From assembly GCF_000597725.1 (NCBI RefSeq), contig NZ_JFBL01000003.1, positions 62,001-126,000 of the forward strand: a stretch of DNA of 64,000 nucleotides. Reading direction: 5' to 3'. Of the stretch, positions 27,091 through 35,888 are shown piece by piece. Position numbers and translations under genes: made by a program. The stretch's first letter is position 1; each line of letters opens with the position of its first letter. Under the pieces are notes generated by a model. The model saw only the letters and a list, made by a program, of their open reading frames with translations. It had not been told where the DNA came from and did no database searches. This DNA is from Sulfurospirillum arcachonense DSM 9755 (GTDB taxonomy: Bacteria; Campylobacterota; Campylobacteria; Campylobacterales; Sulfurospirillaceae).

Positions 27091-27177
27091 ACCAAGACAA
27101 AAACCTCCTTTTTGTAGATAGAACCGAAAAACTTTAATAATCAAGCATCCTAGTTGCCCGGCTAGGATGCTTTTTTT
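27091..27177 (+). ncRNA. Candidate small RNA, copy A, with CCTCC-loop hairpin and terminator
   Basis: An intergenic unit of about 87 bases between DUF523 and DUF364. Hairpin 1 pairs ACAAAAA (27097-27103) with TTTTTGT (27109-27115) around loop CCTCC; the 25 bases from 27097 to 27121 are identical in three copies. Hairpin 2 pairs AAGCATCCTAG (27143-27153) with CTAGGATGCTT (27162-27172) around TTGCCCGG and ends in seven T residues, an intrinsic terminator. The CCTCC loop matches the anti-Shine-Dalgarno core of 16S rRNA. No open frame of note is inside. I infer a trans-acting small RNA; targets are unknown. Confidence 0.75.
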
Positions 27178-27231
27178 ATGTCTATAAATAATTTCATTTT
27201 CACTTTCCAACAAAGCTAATAAAATACTATT

Positions 27232-27984
27232 TTAAATTTTAGAAATATAACAAGGATATGTAAAAATTTCATTAAGATTGTTGTGTAAAAGTGTTGAGTG
27301 ATTTATATTTTTAAGATACAAACTTGCTACATGCGTCAATCCACTATCTTTAAACCAAGAAGGATAAGTACCAGCTGAAAATCCAGTAATTACTTTGATA
27401 GGTACATTTTTGCTAAAATGTAAAATTGCATCGATAGTAGAGCCAAGAAGAGTCGCTCCAGTAATAATGAGAATATCTGCTTGAGAGATAGCTTCATATT
27501 CATAAATATCATTATAGATTTTATTTTCTACATCTGTATGTTGTCTACAAAAGACACTAATATTTTTTCTTTTTTCTTTGAGTGCTTTGACTACAGGTTG
27601 CAGGTGACCAATAAAAATAATTTTTGAATTCTCGTGGGAATTTTTTAAAATAAATTTTGTTAAATTATCTCGTAAATCTTCTTCTAATTTTAGTTTTTCT
27701 TTTGAAAGTAAATATTGTGATATTGCATTCATTGTGCTGAGTGAAAAAGCTCTTTTACCTGCGTCATATACATTACCTTGAATAAGTAAGTTTTTAAGAT
27801 CTCCTGGGCAAAATCTACCAATAGCTCCTTCTGTTTTGGGGGTAAGGCAGACACCTGTCGCTTCATTTAAACCATCGGTAATTTTTGTATATGTAAAGAG
27901 AGCACCCATACCAGATTCAACGAATTGCAGTGAGTTTTCTTCGATACAGCGTAAAGCATTTTCTTGTAGCTTATAAAAAAGCAT
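27232..27984 (-). CDS. DUF364 (Rossmann-like, putative heavy-metal chelation) protein
   Basis: A 250-residue soluble protein. The C-terminal half matches DUF364: IIFIGHLQPVVKALKEK, then ADILIITGATLLGSTIDAIL and IKVITGFSAGTYPSWFKDSG. The N-terminal part fits the DUF4213 domain often fused to it. Structures of the family suggested metal or small-ligand binding, but no reaction is proven. It is divergent from a Fec-type ABC transporter across 163 AT-rich bases, which supports a role in metal-complex handling. AGGAG precedes the ATG. Confidence 0.75.
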   Translation of the reverse strand: MLFYKLQENALRCIEENSLQFVESGMGALFTYTKITDGLNEATGVCLTPKTEGAIGRFCPGDLKNLLIQGNVYDAGKRAFSLSTMNAISQYLLSKEKLKLEEDLRDNLTKFILKNSHENSKIIFIGHLQPVVKALKEKRKNISVFCRQHTDVENKIYNDIYEYEAISQADILIITGATLLGSTIDAILHFSKNVPIKVITGFSAGTYPSWFKDSGLTHVASLYLKNINHSTLLHNNLNEIFTYPCYISKI

Positions 27985-28021
27985 TAAAATTCTCCTATTT
28001 CTTTTATAAATTAGATTTTAA

Positions 28022-28038
28022 AATATATCGCATATATT
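28022..28038. repeat. Inverted repeat in the DUF364 / ABC transporter divergent promoter region
   Basis: AATATAT and ATATATT flank CGC. It lies about 40 bases upstream of the DUF364 start and may be an operator, but the region is so AT-rich that chance is a real alternative. Confidence 0.3.
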
Positions 28039-28086
28039 ATTTTAAGTAGTATTTAATTTTTAAATGTTAGTATAATACGAAATTAA

Positions 28087-28113
28087 TATAATTATTATAT
28101 TTTGATAATTATA
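28087..28113. promoter_or_regulatory. 9-bp inverted repeat upstream of the Fec-type ABC operon
   Basis: TATAATTAT and ATAATTATA are separated by 9 bases, 35 bases before the ATG at 28148. Metal regulators of the Fur or NikR type bind AT-rich dyads of this general kind, so control by metal is plausible. The exact regulator cannot be named from sequence. Confidence 0.35.
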
Positions 28114-28147
28114 ACATATTTATAATATTAATTATAAGGGCTTTTTT

Positions 28148-29188
28148 ATGAAAAAAATATTGATTCTAATGAGTATTTTAGCATTATATGCATGGGCAAA
28201 ACCATATACGGATATGTTGGGAAGAGTAGTAGATATTAAGAAAAATCAAACTTTTGTATTTATTGGGCCAGGAGCTTTAAGACTAGGGGTATATCTTGGG
28301 CTTAAAAATCGAGTAATTGGAATTGAGAGAATTGAGCAAATGAAGCGTAAAATAAATATTCAATCACCATATCGTATGTATTTAGGAGAAAAGTTTACTC
28401 ATAGTCGTCCTCTTATTGGAAATGGTGGTCCTGGAAAGATGCCAAATTTAGAAGCACTTGTAAATGTTAATCCTGATGTAATTTTTACTTCATTTATTAA
28501 AAAAGATCAAATAGAAATTATTAGACAAAAAACTGGTATTCCAGTAGTCGCTTTAAGCTATGGTTCCTCTTATGGTGGTAAAGGAAATAAAAATTTAGAT
28601 GAGATTAAAAACTCTTTATACCTCATATCACAAATAGCTCATGTAGAAGAAAGAGCAAAAGAAATAATAGATTTTATAGAATTTCAAGAAAAAAAACTTT
28701 CTAAAATTAAACCTTCAAAAAAAAGTTTGTATGTAGGTGGTGTTGCTTATAAAGGTATACAACCTATTACAAGTACAGAGGTTGATTATCCTCCTTTTGT
28801 TCTTTTAGGGCAAAAAAATTGTGTTTTCGAAAACAGTACAATAAAAGGGCATCAGTTTATTGATTTTGAAGCACTATTGAAAGCAAATCCAGAAGTAATT
28901 TTTACAGATATGCAAAGCCATGATAAAATAACACAAGATTATAAAAAAAATAAACCAATGTATGAAACACTACAAGCATATAAAAACATGGATGTAAAGG
29001 AAGTTTTGGGATTTAATAATTATAGTACAAATGTAGAAAATCTTCTTGTTATTGCTTGGCAAATTGCTACATATTTAGGTGAGAGTATTGATATAAATAA
29101 GAAAGCTGAAGATATTTATGAAGTATTTTATCCAAAAAATGGAAAAGTACTTTTACATAAACTTGAGTATAATTTAGGAAATGTATGA
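28148..29188 (+). CDS. Fec/Btu-type periplasmic metal-complex binding protein
   Basis: A 346-residue exported protein with signal peptide KKILILMSILALYAWAK and then YTDMLGRVVDIKKN, the usual entry of Peripla_BP_2 proteins. VNPDVIFTSFIKKDQ and ANPEVIFTDMQSHD are the paired helix-strand motifs of the two lobes. Ligands of the family are iron-siderophore, heme, cobalamin or other metal chelates; I cannot choose. It heads a three-gene operon with 4-base overlaps to the permease and on to the ATPase. AAGGG precedes the ATG. Confidence 0.85.
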   Translation: MKKILILMSILALYAWAKPYTDMLGRVVDIKKNQTFVFIGPGALRLGVYLGLKNRVIGIERIEQMKRKINIQSPYRMYLGEKFTHSRPLIGNGGPGKMPNLEALVNVNPDVIFTSFIKKDQIEIIRQKTGIPVVALSYGSSYGGKGNKNLDEIKNSLYLISQIAHVEERAKEIIDFIEFQEKKLSKIKPSKKSLYVGGVAYKGIQPITSTEVDYPPFVLLGQKNCVFENSTIKGHQFIDFEALLKANPEVIFTDMQSHDKITQDYKKNKPMYETLQAYKNMDVKEVLGFNNYSTNVENLLVIAWQIATYLGESIDINKKAEDIYEVFYPKNGKVLLHKLEYNLGNV

Positions 29189-30228
29189 CTCTTTCTAGTG
29201 TATATAAAAGACGAAAAAAAAAGAGAGTAGTTGTTCTTTTAATACTCCTTATTATCCTTTTAATACTTTTGTACTTAAGTCTTATTAGTGGTTCATCTGG
29301 TATAGTTTGGAAAGATAGTACAAAACTTTTTTCTTTAAGCGAACAAGATAAAACTTTTCAAATAATCGTAAATTCAATTCGTTTACCTAGAGCATTAGCA
29401 GGAATAATGGTAGGAGCATTATTAGGGTTAAGTGGTGCAGTAATGCAAGGTATTTTGCAAAATCCGTTGGCTTCACCTTTTACGCTTGGGATTTCTCAAG
29501 GAGCAGGGTTTGGAGCTGCTATTGCTATTATTGTTTTACCAGAATATACTATAGGTAGTAGTTGTTTTGGTGAATTTTATATTGCTATAAGTGCATTTAC
29601 ATCTAGTATGTTATGTACTTTTTGTATTCTTTGGATGAGTTCCAAAGTTGGCATGAATCCAACTAGTATTATTTTAGCTGGTGTTGGATTAGGTTCACTA
29701 TTTCATTCAGGTACAATGTTTTTACAGTATTTTACTGATGAAATGAATGCAGCAGCTACACTTTTTTGGACATTTGGAGATTTGAGTAGGGCAAGAGAGT
29801 TTTCTCTTTATATTTTACTGATGGTTTTTATACCAGCAAGTATCTTTTTTCTAGTATCCCATTGGAAGTTTGATGCTTTGTGTTTTGGTGATGAGAGTGC
29901 CTTTAATAAAGGTGTTAACGTGAATAAATTTCGCATGGTTGCTTTGATTGTTGCATCTTTATGTGCAGCTGTAGGGGTGGCATTTTTTGGAATAATAGGT
30001 TTTATTGGGCTTATTGCCCCTCATATGGTTCGCATGATTATAGGCACAAGTCATAGTATTTTATTACCACTTTCAGCTATTTTTGGAGGAGTTTTACTTT
30101 TAGGAGCTGATTTATTAGCACGAACTTTTTTATATCCTATAGTTTTACCTGTTGGAATTTTAACCTCTTTTATAGGAGCCCCTTTATTGCTTTATTTATT
30201 AGTAACTCTTAAGAGAATAAAAGAATGA
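29185..30228 (+). CDS. FecCD-family ABC transporter permease
   Basis: A 347-residue inner-membrane permease with about 9-10 helices. RLPRALAGIMVGALLGLSGAVMQ, NPLASPFTLGISQGAGFGAA, FFGIIGFIGLIAPHMVR and GADLLAR are standard in FecCD/BtuC proteins; the loop that contacts the ATPase lies in the last two. It overlaps its neighbours by 4 bases on each side, so the three genes are co-translated. Confidence 0.93.
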   Translation: MTLSSVYKRRKKKRVVVLLILLIILLILLYLSLISGSSGIVWKDSTKLFSLSEQDKTFQIIVNSIRLPRALAGIMVGALLGLSGAVMQGILQNPLASPFTLGISQGAGFGAAIAIIVLPEYTIGSSCFGEFYIAISAFTSSMLCTFCILWMSSKVGMNPTSIILAGVGLGSLFHSGTMFLQYFTDEMNAAATLFWTFGDLSRAREFSLYILLMVFIPASIFFLVSHWKFDALCFGDESAFNKGVNVNKFRMVALIVASLCAAVGVAFFGIIGFIGLIAPHMVRMIIGTSHSILLPLSAIFGGVLLLGADLLARTFLYPIVLPVGILTSFIGAPLLLYLLVTLKRIKE

Positions 30229-30986
30229 GTTTAAATGTAAAAGATTTGCATTATACATTGGCAAAGCAAACACTGTTACAAGATATAAATTTTCAAGCCA
30301 AAAAAGGAGAAGTAGTAGGTATTATAGGTCCAAATGGAGCTGGAAAGAGTACTCTTTTAAAACATATAGCAGCTATTTTACCTATAAAAAAAGAACAAAT
30401 AATGCTTGATGGAAAAGACATTTCAAAATTAAAACCAAGAGAAATTTCACGACATATTGCATATCTTTCACAATTTGCTTCATTTCCTCAAATAAGTGTA
30501 CTTGAATCATTAGAACTTGGTAGACGATCTTATAGTGGAATGATGTTAAGCCAATTGGATAAAGAGATGATTTCTCAAAGTATAGAAGAGTTTGACTTGC
30601 ACAAACTTTTGCATAGAAGCATTGATACACTTAGTGGAGGTGAGCGACAAAAAGTTATGATAGCTAGTGCTATGCTACAAGAACCTGATGTGTTATTACT
30701 TGATGAACCTATTTCTCACCTTGATCCTAAAAATCAGCTTGAAATGCTTAGTGCAATCCATAAAGTAACATATGAAAAAAATTTAGTGACATTAGTAGTA
30801 CTGCATGATTTACAACATGCTATTCATTATTGTGACTCCTTATTAATGCTTAAACTTGGTGAAATTAAATATCATATAAAGACAGATATGTTAGAGGAAA
30901 AGATGTTAGAAGAACTTTTTGATATACAAACAAAATTGTACTATGTAAGTGGACATATCTTTGTTTATTATGGTCATCATCATTAG
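30225..30986 (+). CDS. Fec/Btu-type ABC transporter ATPase
   Basis: A 253-residue ATPase with Walker A GIIGPNGAGKSTLLK (near 33-47), Q-loop YLSQFASF, signature LSGGERQKVMIASA (near 138), Walker B PDVLLLDEPISHLDP and H-loop VVLHDLQHA. It powers the permease encoded upstream. The C-terminus has a short His-rich end (YYGHHH). Confidence 0.95.
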   Translation: MSLNVKDLHYTLAKQTLLQDINFQAKKGEVVGIIGPNGAGKSTLLKHIAAILPIKKEQIMLDGKDISKLKPREISRHIAYLSQFASFPQISVLESLELGRRSYSGMMLSQLDKEMISQSIEEFDLHKLLHRSIDTLSGGERQKVMIASAMLQEPDVLLLDEPISHLDPKNQLEMLSAIHKVTYEKNLVTLVVLHDLQHAIHYCDSLLMLKLGEIKYHIKTDMLEEKMLEELFDIQTKLYYVSGHIFVYYGHHH

Positions 30987-31038
30987 TTTAAGAATAAATT
31001 GTAAGACTAAGGGACTCTATTTTTGATATAATTGATTC

Positions 31039-32538
31039 ATGAAAATATTTATATTATGTATGTTTACATGTAGTACTGTTTTTTCTTCTGTATTGCATAT
31101 GTCAATTTCTGCAAGTCCTAGTAGGATTAATCCTATAATTTCTACAGACTCTATTGGTTCACAAATATCAAGGTGGGTATTTAATGGACTTATCTCTTAT
31201 GATAAAAATGCAAAAATAAAAATGGAGTTAGCAAAAAGTTATAAATTTTTAGATGATACTACGTTAGAATTTGAATTAAGGGATGATGTCTTATGGAGTG
31301 ATGGGAAGCCTTTTACTGCAAAAGATGTTTTATTTACCTATGAGACAATTATCTCCCCAAAGATATTTACTCCATATGCAGCAAGTTTTACACACATAAA
31401 ATCAGTAAAAATAATCAATGATTACAAAGTGGTTATTAAATATAAATATCCCTATTTTCAAGCACTTAATATTTGGATGATGGAGATATTACCAATGCAT
31501 ATTTTGCAAAATGAAAAAGATTTAATGACTTCAAAATTTAATCAATCTCCTATTGGTACAGGACCCTATACATTGGAAAAGTTTTCTATTTCTAGTGATA
31601 TAGTAATACAATCAAATCCAAAATATTTTGTACATAAACCTAATATTGATAAGATGATATTTCATTTTTTACCTGATAGATCAGCTCAGTTTTTAATGCT
31701 CAAATCAAAAAAATTAGATGTTGGCAGTTTATCACCTTTGCAATTTGAACGTCAAATAGATGATGACTTTAAAAAGAACTTTAATATTTATGAAGATATA
31801 GCACATGTTTACTCTTATGTTGGCATGAATTTAAAAAATAAAAAGTTTAAAGATAAAAGAGTAAGAGAAGCTCTGAGTTATGCAATCAATAGACAAGAGT
31901 TAGTTGATATACTCTATTTTGGTCATGGCAGAGTTTGTAATGGCCCTTTTCTACCAGGAACAGGTGCGTATAACAAAGATGTAAAAGCACCCAAACAAGA
32001 TATAAATAGAGCCAAAAAACTTTTAAAAGAATTAGGCTACGATGATAAAAATCCTTTTGAATTTACACTAACAACAAATACTGGTTCTTCTGGAGCTTAT
32101 GCGGCTCAAATTTTGCAATATCAGTTAAAAAAAGCAGGGATTATAATGCATCTTAGAGTGATGGAATGGCAAGCATTTTTAAATACTGTAGTTAAGCCAA
32201 GAAAATTTGAAGCTGTTCTTATGGCATGGTCTTTAGGCCTTAAAGCAAATGCTTATAGTATTTGGCATAGTGAATCAAGTAAAAAAGGTGGGTTTAATTA
32301 TATAGGATATAAAAATGAGAAAGTAGATTTTCTCATAAAAAAGGCAGAAAAAATTATCGACCAAGATAAATTTGATGCAATTTATCGAGATATGTATAAA
32401 GAAATTACAGATGATATTCCTTATCTGTTTTTAGTAATTCCTAATTCAATTACAGTAGTCAACAAAAAGATTAAACCAGTAAGTCCATCTATCATAGGTG
32501 TGATGCATAACTTGATAGATTGGGTTAAGAACCCTTAA
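31039..32538 (+). CDS. Family 5 extracellular solute-binding protein (peptide/nickel type), no permease nearby
   Basis: A 499-residue exported protein with a signal peptide (KIFILCMFTCSTVFSS) and the SBP_bac_5 fold: LEFELRDDVLWSDGKPFTAK DV near 75-93 is the family signature, and NRQELVDILYFGHG and GPYTLEKF are also typical. Ligands range from oligopeptides to nickel chelates. No DppBCDF-like genes follow, so it either works with a distant transporter or supports the Fec-type operon 52 bases upstream. The stop is followed by an OmpA gene whose leader has a perfect CATTTTAT/ATAAAATG dyad (32541-32557). Confidence 0.85.
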   Translation: MKIFILCMFTCSTVFSSVLHMSISASPSRINPIISTDSIGSQISRWVFNGLISYDKNAKIKMELAKSYKFLDDTTLEFELRDDVLWSDGKPFTAKDVLFTYETIISPKIFTPYAASFTHIKSVKIINDYKVVIKYKYPYFQALNIWMMEILPMHILQNEKDLMTSKFNQSPIGTGPYTLEKFSISSDIVIQSNPKYFVHKPNIDKMIFHFLPDRSAQFLMLKSKKLDVGSLSPLQFERQIDDDFKKNFNIYEDIAHVYSYVGMNLKNKKFKDKRVREALSYAINRQELVDILYFGHGRVCNGPFLPGTGAYNKDVKAPKQDINRAKKLLKELGYDDKNPFEFTLTTNTGSSGAYAAQILQYQLKKAGIIMHLRVMEWQAFLNTVVKPRKFEAVLMAWSLGLKANAYSIWHSESSKKGGFNYIGYKNEKVDFLIKKAEKIIDQDKFDAIYRDMYKEITDDIPYLFLVIPNSITVVNKKIKPVSPSIIGVMHNLIDWVKNP

Positions 32539-32586
32539 TACATTTTATGATAAAATGACTAAATTAATACATTCTAAGGGTAAATT

Positions 32587-33177
32587 ATGAAAAATATATT
32601 AATCTTATTGGTTCTATTTTTGTCTTTTTCTTTTGCAGGTCAAAATAGTATTTTTAAAACAGTTGAAGGTGCAACAAACTCTGGAATAACAGAAGGATCA
32701 ATGATACCTGATTCAAAAAGACCAGATGGTTTTATTATAAAACATATAAAAAATGATTTTGACAATGATGGCATTCAAGATCAATATGATGAGTGTTTAG
32801 ATACCCCTGAGGGCAAAGTAGTTACAAGTGATGGTTGTATTAAGCTTATCCGTTTAAATGTAAGATTTGACTTTGATAAGTCAAATATCAAAAATGAATA
32901 TAAAGATGAAATTGAAGAAGCTGTAAAATTTTTAAAACAAAATAAAACGTTAACTACTACTATAGAAGGACATACAGATTCAGTTGGAACTGAAAAATAT
33001 AATTATGTACTTTCTCAGTTAAGAGCAAAAAAAGTAGCAATTGCTTTAGGTAATGAGGGTATTGATAATAAAAGAATTGTTACAAAAGGTTATGGTGAAA
33101 CGAAACCAGTTGCTAATAATGATAGTGAAGAAGGAAGAACCCAAAATAGACGAGTTGACATTAGTTTTAACAAATAA
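32587..33177 (+). CDS. OmpA-family outer-membrane protein, short form
   Basis: A 196-residue protein with signal peptide KNILILLVLFLSFSFAGQ, a calcium-binding thrombospondin type-3-like linker (DFDNDGIQDQYDECLDTPEG, near 57-76) and a C-terminal OmpA peptidoglycan-binding domain (RFDFDKSNIKNEY, IEGHTDSVGTEKYN, KGYGETKPVANN, RTQNRRVDI). There is no beta-barrel, so it is probably periplasmic or loosely tied to the outer membrane. ACCCTTA (32531) and TAAGGGT (32576), the latter holding the ribosome binding site, can pair. It is followed 11 bases on by a longer OmpA gene. Confidence 0.9.
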   Translation: MKNILILLVLFLSFSFAGQNSIFKTVEGATNSGITEGSMIPDSKRPDGFIIKHIKNDFDNDGIQDQYDECLDTPEGKVVTSDGCIKLIRLNVRFDFDKSNIKNEYKDEIEEAVKFLKQNKTLTTTIEGHTDSVGTEKYNYVLSQLRAKKVAIALGNEGIDNKRIVTKGYGETKPVANNDSEEGRTQNRRVDISFNK

Positions 33178-33188
33178 AAAGGAAAACT

Positions 33189-34220
33189 ATGAAAAAGATA
33201 TTATTATGTTTAGTAGTTGTTACTACTTTGGCATTTGCAGGACAAGGTGATTATAAATCAGAAATGACGGCTACTGTGGGTGGCGTTAAAGCAGAAGGTA
33301 ATTTAGATTTAGAAAATGCTTTAAATTTAGGTCTTAGATACGGTGTTTATGTAGAAGACACATTTTTTGATATGTTTGAAGTTGGTTTTGAGAGATCAAG
33401 TGATGTTGATTATGACAATTCATCAGAAGATACAGATATTAATAGGTTTTTTGTAAACCTTGTAAAAGAGTATGATGTAGCAAAAGATACAGCTTTATAT
33501 GCATTAGTTGGACTTGGTTATGAAAACTATAGAAATCCTATGTTTGATAACGATGATGATGGATTTTTTCAATATGGTATAGGTGTCAAACAGTGGATAA
33601 CAGATCAATTTGCATTAAAAGCAGAAGTAAGACATGGAATAAACTTTGATGGAGATAATAACCTATTTTATAACTTAGGTTTTGTAATCCCTTTTGGTAA
33701 AAAAGTTAAAGATGAGATGCCAATCAAATCTGAGCCAGTTGTAGAGCAAAAATCTGAACCAGTTGTTATAGAAGAACCAAAAAAAGTTATTTCTGTAGAT
33801 GATGATAAAGATGGTGTTTTAAATGAAAATGATAAATGTCCAACAACAAAAATGGGGAAAATAGTAGATAAAGATGGCTGTGTGAAAATAGTTCGTTTAC
33901 ATGTAAATTTTGCTTATGACAAAGTAGAAATTTCATCTTCATATGTTATAAAGATACAAGAAGTTGCAGATTTTATGAATGAAAATGAAGATTATACAGT
34001 AGTTTTAGAAGGTCATACTGATTCAAAAGGAACAGAGCAATATAATCAAAAATTATCAGAAAAAAGAGCAATGGCTGTTTCAAAAGTACTGGTTGATTTA
34101 GGTATTGCAAAAGAGAGAATATCTACAGTTGGTTATGGGGAATCAAAACCAATTGCAACTAATGAAACAGAGGATGGAAGAGCTAAAAATAGAAGAGTAG
34201 ATGCTAGTTATAATAAATAA
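33189..34220 (+). CDS. OmpA-family porin-like protein (CadF-like)
   Basis: A 343-residue protein with a signal peptide, an N-terminal eight-strand barrel-like region (about 20-175, alternating FFVNLVKEYDVAKDTALYAL and similar), a spacer with the repeat KSEPVVEQKSEPVVIEEPKK (about 178-197), a type-3 thrombospondin-like segment and a C-terminal OmpA domain (VVLEGHTDSKGTEQYN, VGYGESKPIATN, RAKNRRVDAS). In C. jejuni the OmpA gene at this place is the fibronectin-binding adhesin CadF, from memory. Adhesion by this protein is not shown by the sequence; a structural porin role is at least as likely. Confidence 0.88.
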   Translation: MKKILLCLVVVTTLAFAGQGDYKSEMTATVGGVKAEGNLDLENALNLGLRYGVYVEDTFFDMFEVGFERSSDVDYDNSSEDTDINRFFVNLVKEYDVAKDTALYALVGLGYENYRNPMFDNDDDGFFQYGIGVKQWITDQFALKAEVRHGINFDGDNNLFYNLGFVIPFGKKVKDEMPIKSEPVVEQKSEPVVIEEPKKVISVDDDKDGVLNENDKCPTTKMGKIVDKDGCVKIVRLHVNFAYDKVEISSSYVIKIQEVADFMNENEDYTVVLEGHTDSKGTEQYNQKLSEKRAMAVSKVLVDLGIAKERISTVGYGESKPIATNETEDGRAKNRRVDASYNK

Positions 34221-34231
34221 TAAGGATTAAA

Positions 34232-35035
34232 ATGGATTTTAGTATTGATACAATATCATCTTTTATAACTTTATATAGTTTTAGAATTGTTAGTGCTATT
34301 GTTATATTTTATGTAGGGAAAAAAGTAGCTTCAATTGTAACTTCTGTAATTGTTAAAATGATGGCAAAATCTAAGGTAGATGTGACTTTGAGTAAATTTT
34401 TAGAAAATATAGTATATGGTTTACTTATTGTTGTAGTAGTTTTAACTGCTCTTAATACTTTAGGAGTCAACACTACTTCTTTTGTTGCTGTTTTAGCAGC
34501 TGCAGGTTTTGCTATTGGTTTAGCATTTAAAGATACTGTAGCGAATATTGGGGCAGGGGTTTTACTTGTATTTTTTAGACCATTTAAAGTAGGTGATTTT
34601 ATACAAGCCGCAGGTGAAAGTGGTATCGTAGAAGAGATTAACCTTTTTAGTGTGATTATGAAAACAGTGGATAATAAAGAGATTATTATCCCAAACTCTT
34701 CAATCATTGGAGGAAACATAACAAATTTTTCAGCAAAAACTACTAGAAGAGTGGATTTTGTTTTTGGTATTGGTTACGATGATGATTTGAAATTGGCTAA
34801 GGCTACTTTACAAGAGATAATTGACTCTGATGAGAGGGTTTTAAAAGAGCCTGCAACTTTTGTTGCTGTTAGTGAACTTGCTGATAGTAGTGTAAATTTT
34901 GTTGTACGTGCATGGGTTAATAGCTCTGATTATTGGGGAGTTTATTTTGATACAATAGAAAAGGTTAAATTAACTTTTGATGAAAAAAATATTTCTATTC
35001 CATATCCTCAAATGGATATTCATTCAAAAAATTAA
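34232..35035 (+). CDS. mscS: Small-conductance mechanosensitive channel
   Basis: A 267-residue MscS-family channel with three N-terminal helices. The pore helix TTSFVAVLAAAGFAIGLAFKDTVANIGAGVLL (about 80-111, quoted only to mark the Gly/Ala pattern at AAAGFAIGLA) is followed by the beta domain FRPFKVGDFIQAAGESGIVEEI and IIIPNSSIIGGNITNFSA. It lets solutes out on osmotic downshift. AAGGA precedes the ATG; the gene lies 11 bases after the OmpA gene, so it may be co-transcribed. Confidence 0.93.
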   Translation: MDFSIDTISSFITLYSFRIVSAIVIFYVGKKVASIVTSVIVKMMAKSKVDVTLSKFLENIVYGLLIVVVVLTALNTLGVNTTSFVAVLAAAGFAIGLAFKDTVANIGAGVLLVFFRPFKVGDFIQAAGESGIVEEINLFSVIMKTVDNKEIIIPNSSIIGGNITNFSAKTTRRVDFVFGIGYDDDLKLAKATLQEIIDSDERVLKEPATFVAVSELADSSVNFVVRAWVNSSDYWGVYFDTIEKVKLTFDEKNISIPYPQMDIHSKN

Positions 35036-35041
35036 GATATA

Positions 35042-35069
35042 ATACAGCCTTTACATGTAAAGGCTGTAT
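35042..35069. promoter_or_regulatory. 28-bp perfect palindrome covering the ribosome binding site of the HAD phosphatase gene
   Basis: The half-site ATACAGCCTTTACA (35042-35055) is followed by its exact complement. The centre is the TACATGTA palindrome repeated through the window. The likely ribosome binding site AAAGG (35059-35063), 8 bases from the ATG at 35072, lies in the right arm, so in RNA it would be sequestered. It also directly follows mscS and could act as a terminator-like barrier, though no T run follows. Confidence 0.6.
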
Positions 35070-35071
35070 AT

Positions 35072-35695
35072 ATGACAATACTTTTTGATTTAGATGGAAC
35101 TCTTATAGATTCTACAGACGCAATTATAGAAAGTTTTGAAGTTGCGTATGATAGTTTTGGAGAAACTCCTGCTAGTAAAGAAGAGATAAAATCTCTTATA
35201 GGTTATCCTCTTGATATTATGTTTGAAAAATTAGGTATAAAAGGTGATAAATGGGAATATGTAAATGCGTATAAAGAGCACTACAGAGTGATTTCTCGTG
35301 CTAAAACAACTCTTTTGCCATTTGCTCGTGAAGCTGTAGAAGCAGCAGCAAAATTTGCCACCTTAGGTGTAGTAACAACAAAAACAGCAAGATATTCACA
35401 AGAGCTTTTAGAGCATATGGAGATTATGCATCATTTTAAGGTGCTAATAGGTCGAGAGAATGTAGAAAATCCAAAACCTCATGCAGAACCAATTCTTAAA
35501 GCAATACAATACTTAAATGCTTTACATGATTCAACTTGGATGGTGGGAGATACTATTCTTGATTTACATTCAGCTAAGAGTGCAGGGGTGAAATCTGTAG
35601 CTGTATTATGTGGTTATGGAGAGAAACAAGAGTTAGCAAAACATACTGATTTTATAGCGGATAATGCATATGATGCAGTACAACTTATAAAGTAA
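35072..35695 (+). CDS. gph: HAD-family phosphatase, phosphoglycolate phosphatase-like
   Basis: A 207-residue HAD hydrolase with motif I LFDLDGTLIDST (nucleophile D6), motif II GVVTTKT, motif III lysine in NPKPHAEP and motif IV WMVGDTILDLHSAKSAG. A helical cap lies at about 15-85. Family members remove phosphate from phosphoglycolate, a product of DNA repair and oxygenase side reactions. C. jejuni has a HAD gene (Cj1477c, from memory) at the same place, between the OmpA gene and NifJ. The gph symbol is by similarity only. Confidence 0.8.
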   Translation: MTILFDLDGTLIDSTDAIIESFEVAYDSFGETPASKEEIKSLIGYPLDIMFEKLGIKGDKWEYVNAYKEHYRVISRAKTTLLPFAREAVEAAAKFATLGVVTTKTARYSQELLEHMEIMHHFKVLIGRENVENPKPHAEPILKAIQYLNALHDSTWMVGDTILDLHSAKSAGVKSVAVLCGYGEKQELAKHTDFIADNAYDAVQLIK

Positions 35696-35888
35696 ATGTT
35701 ATATTTTTTTCATATAATTAGTATATTATTTCATGATTAAAGCTATATATTTCTTTTTTGTTTAAAGTTATATTAATCAAGAAATAGTAATATATCTGTA
35801 TCATATAGACGTTATATAAAAGTGAATAACTAATGTCTTAAATGAAACTCAAATAAATAAAAATAATTAAAAATTAAGGGGAATTGCA

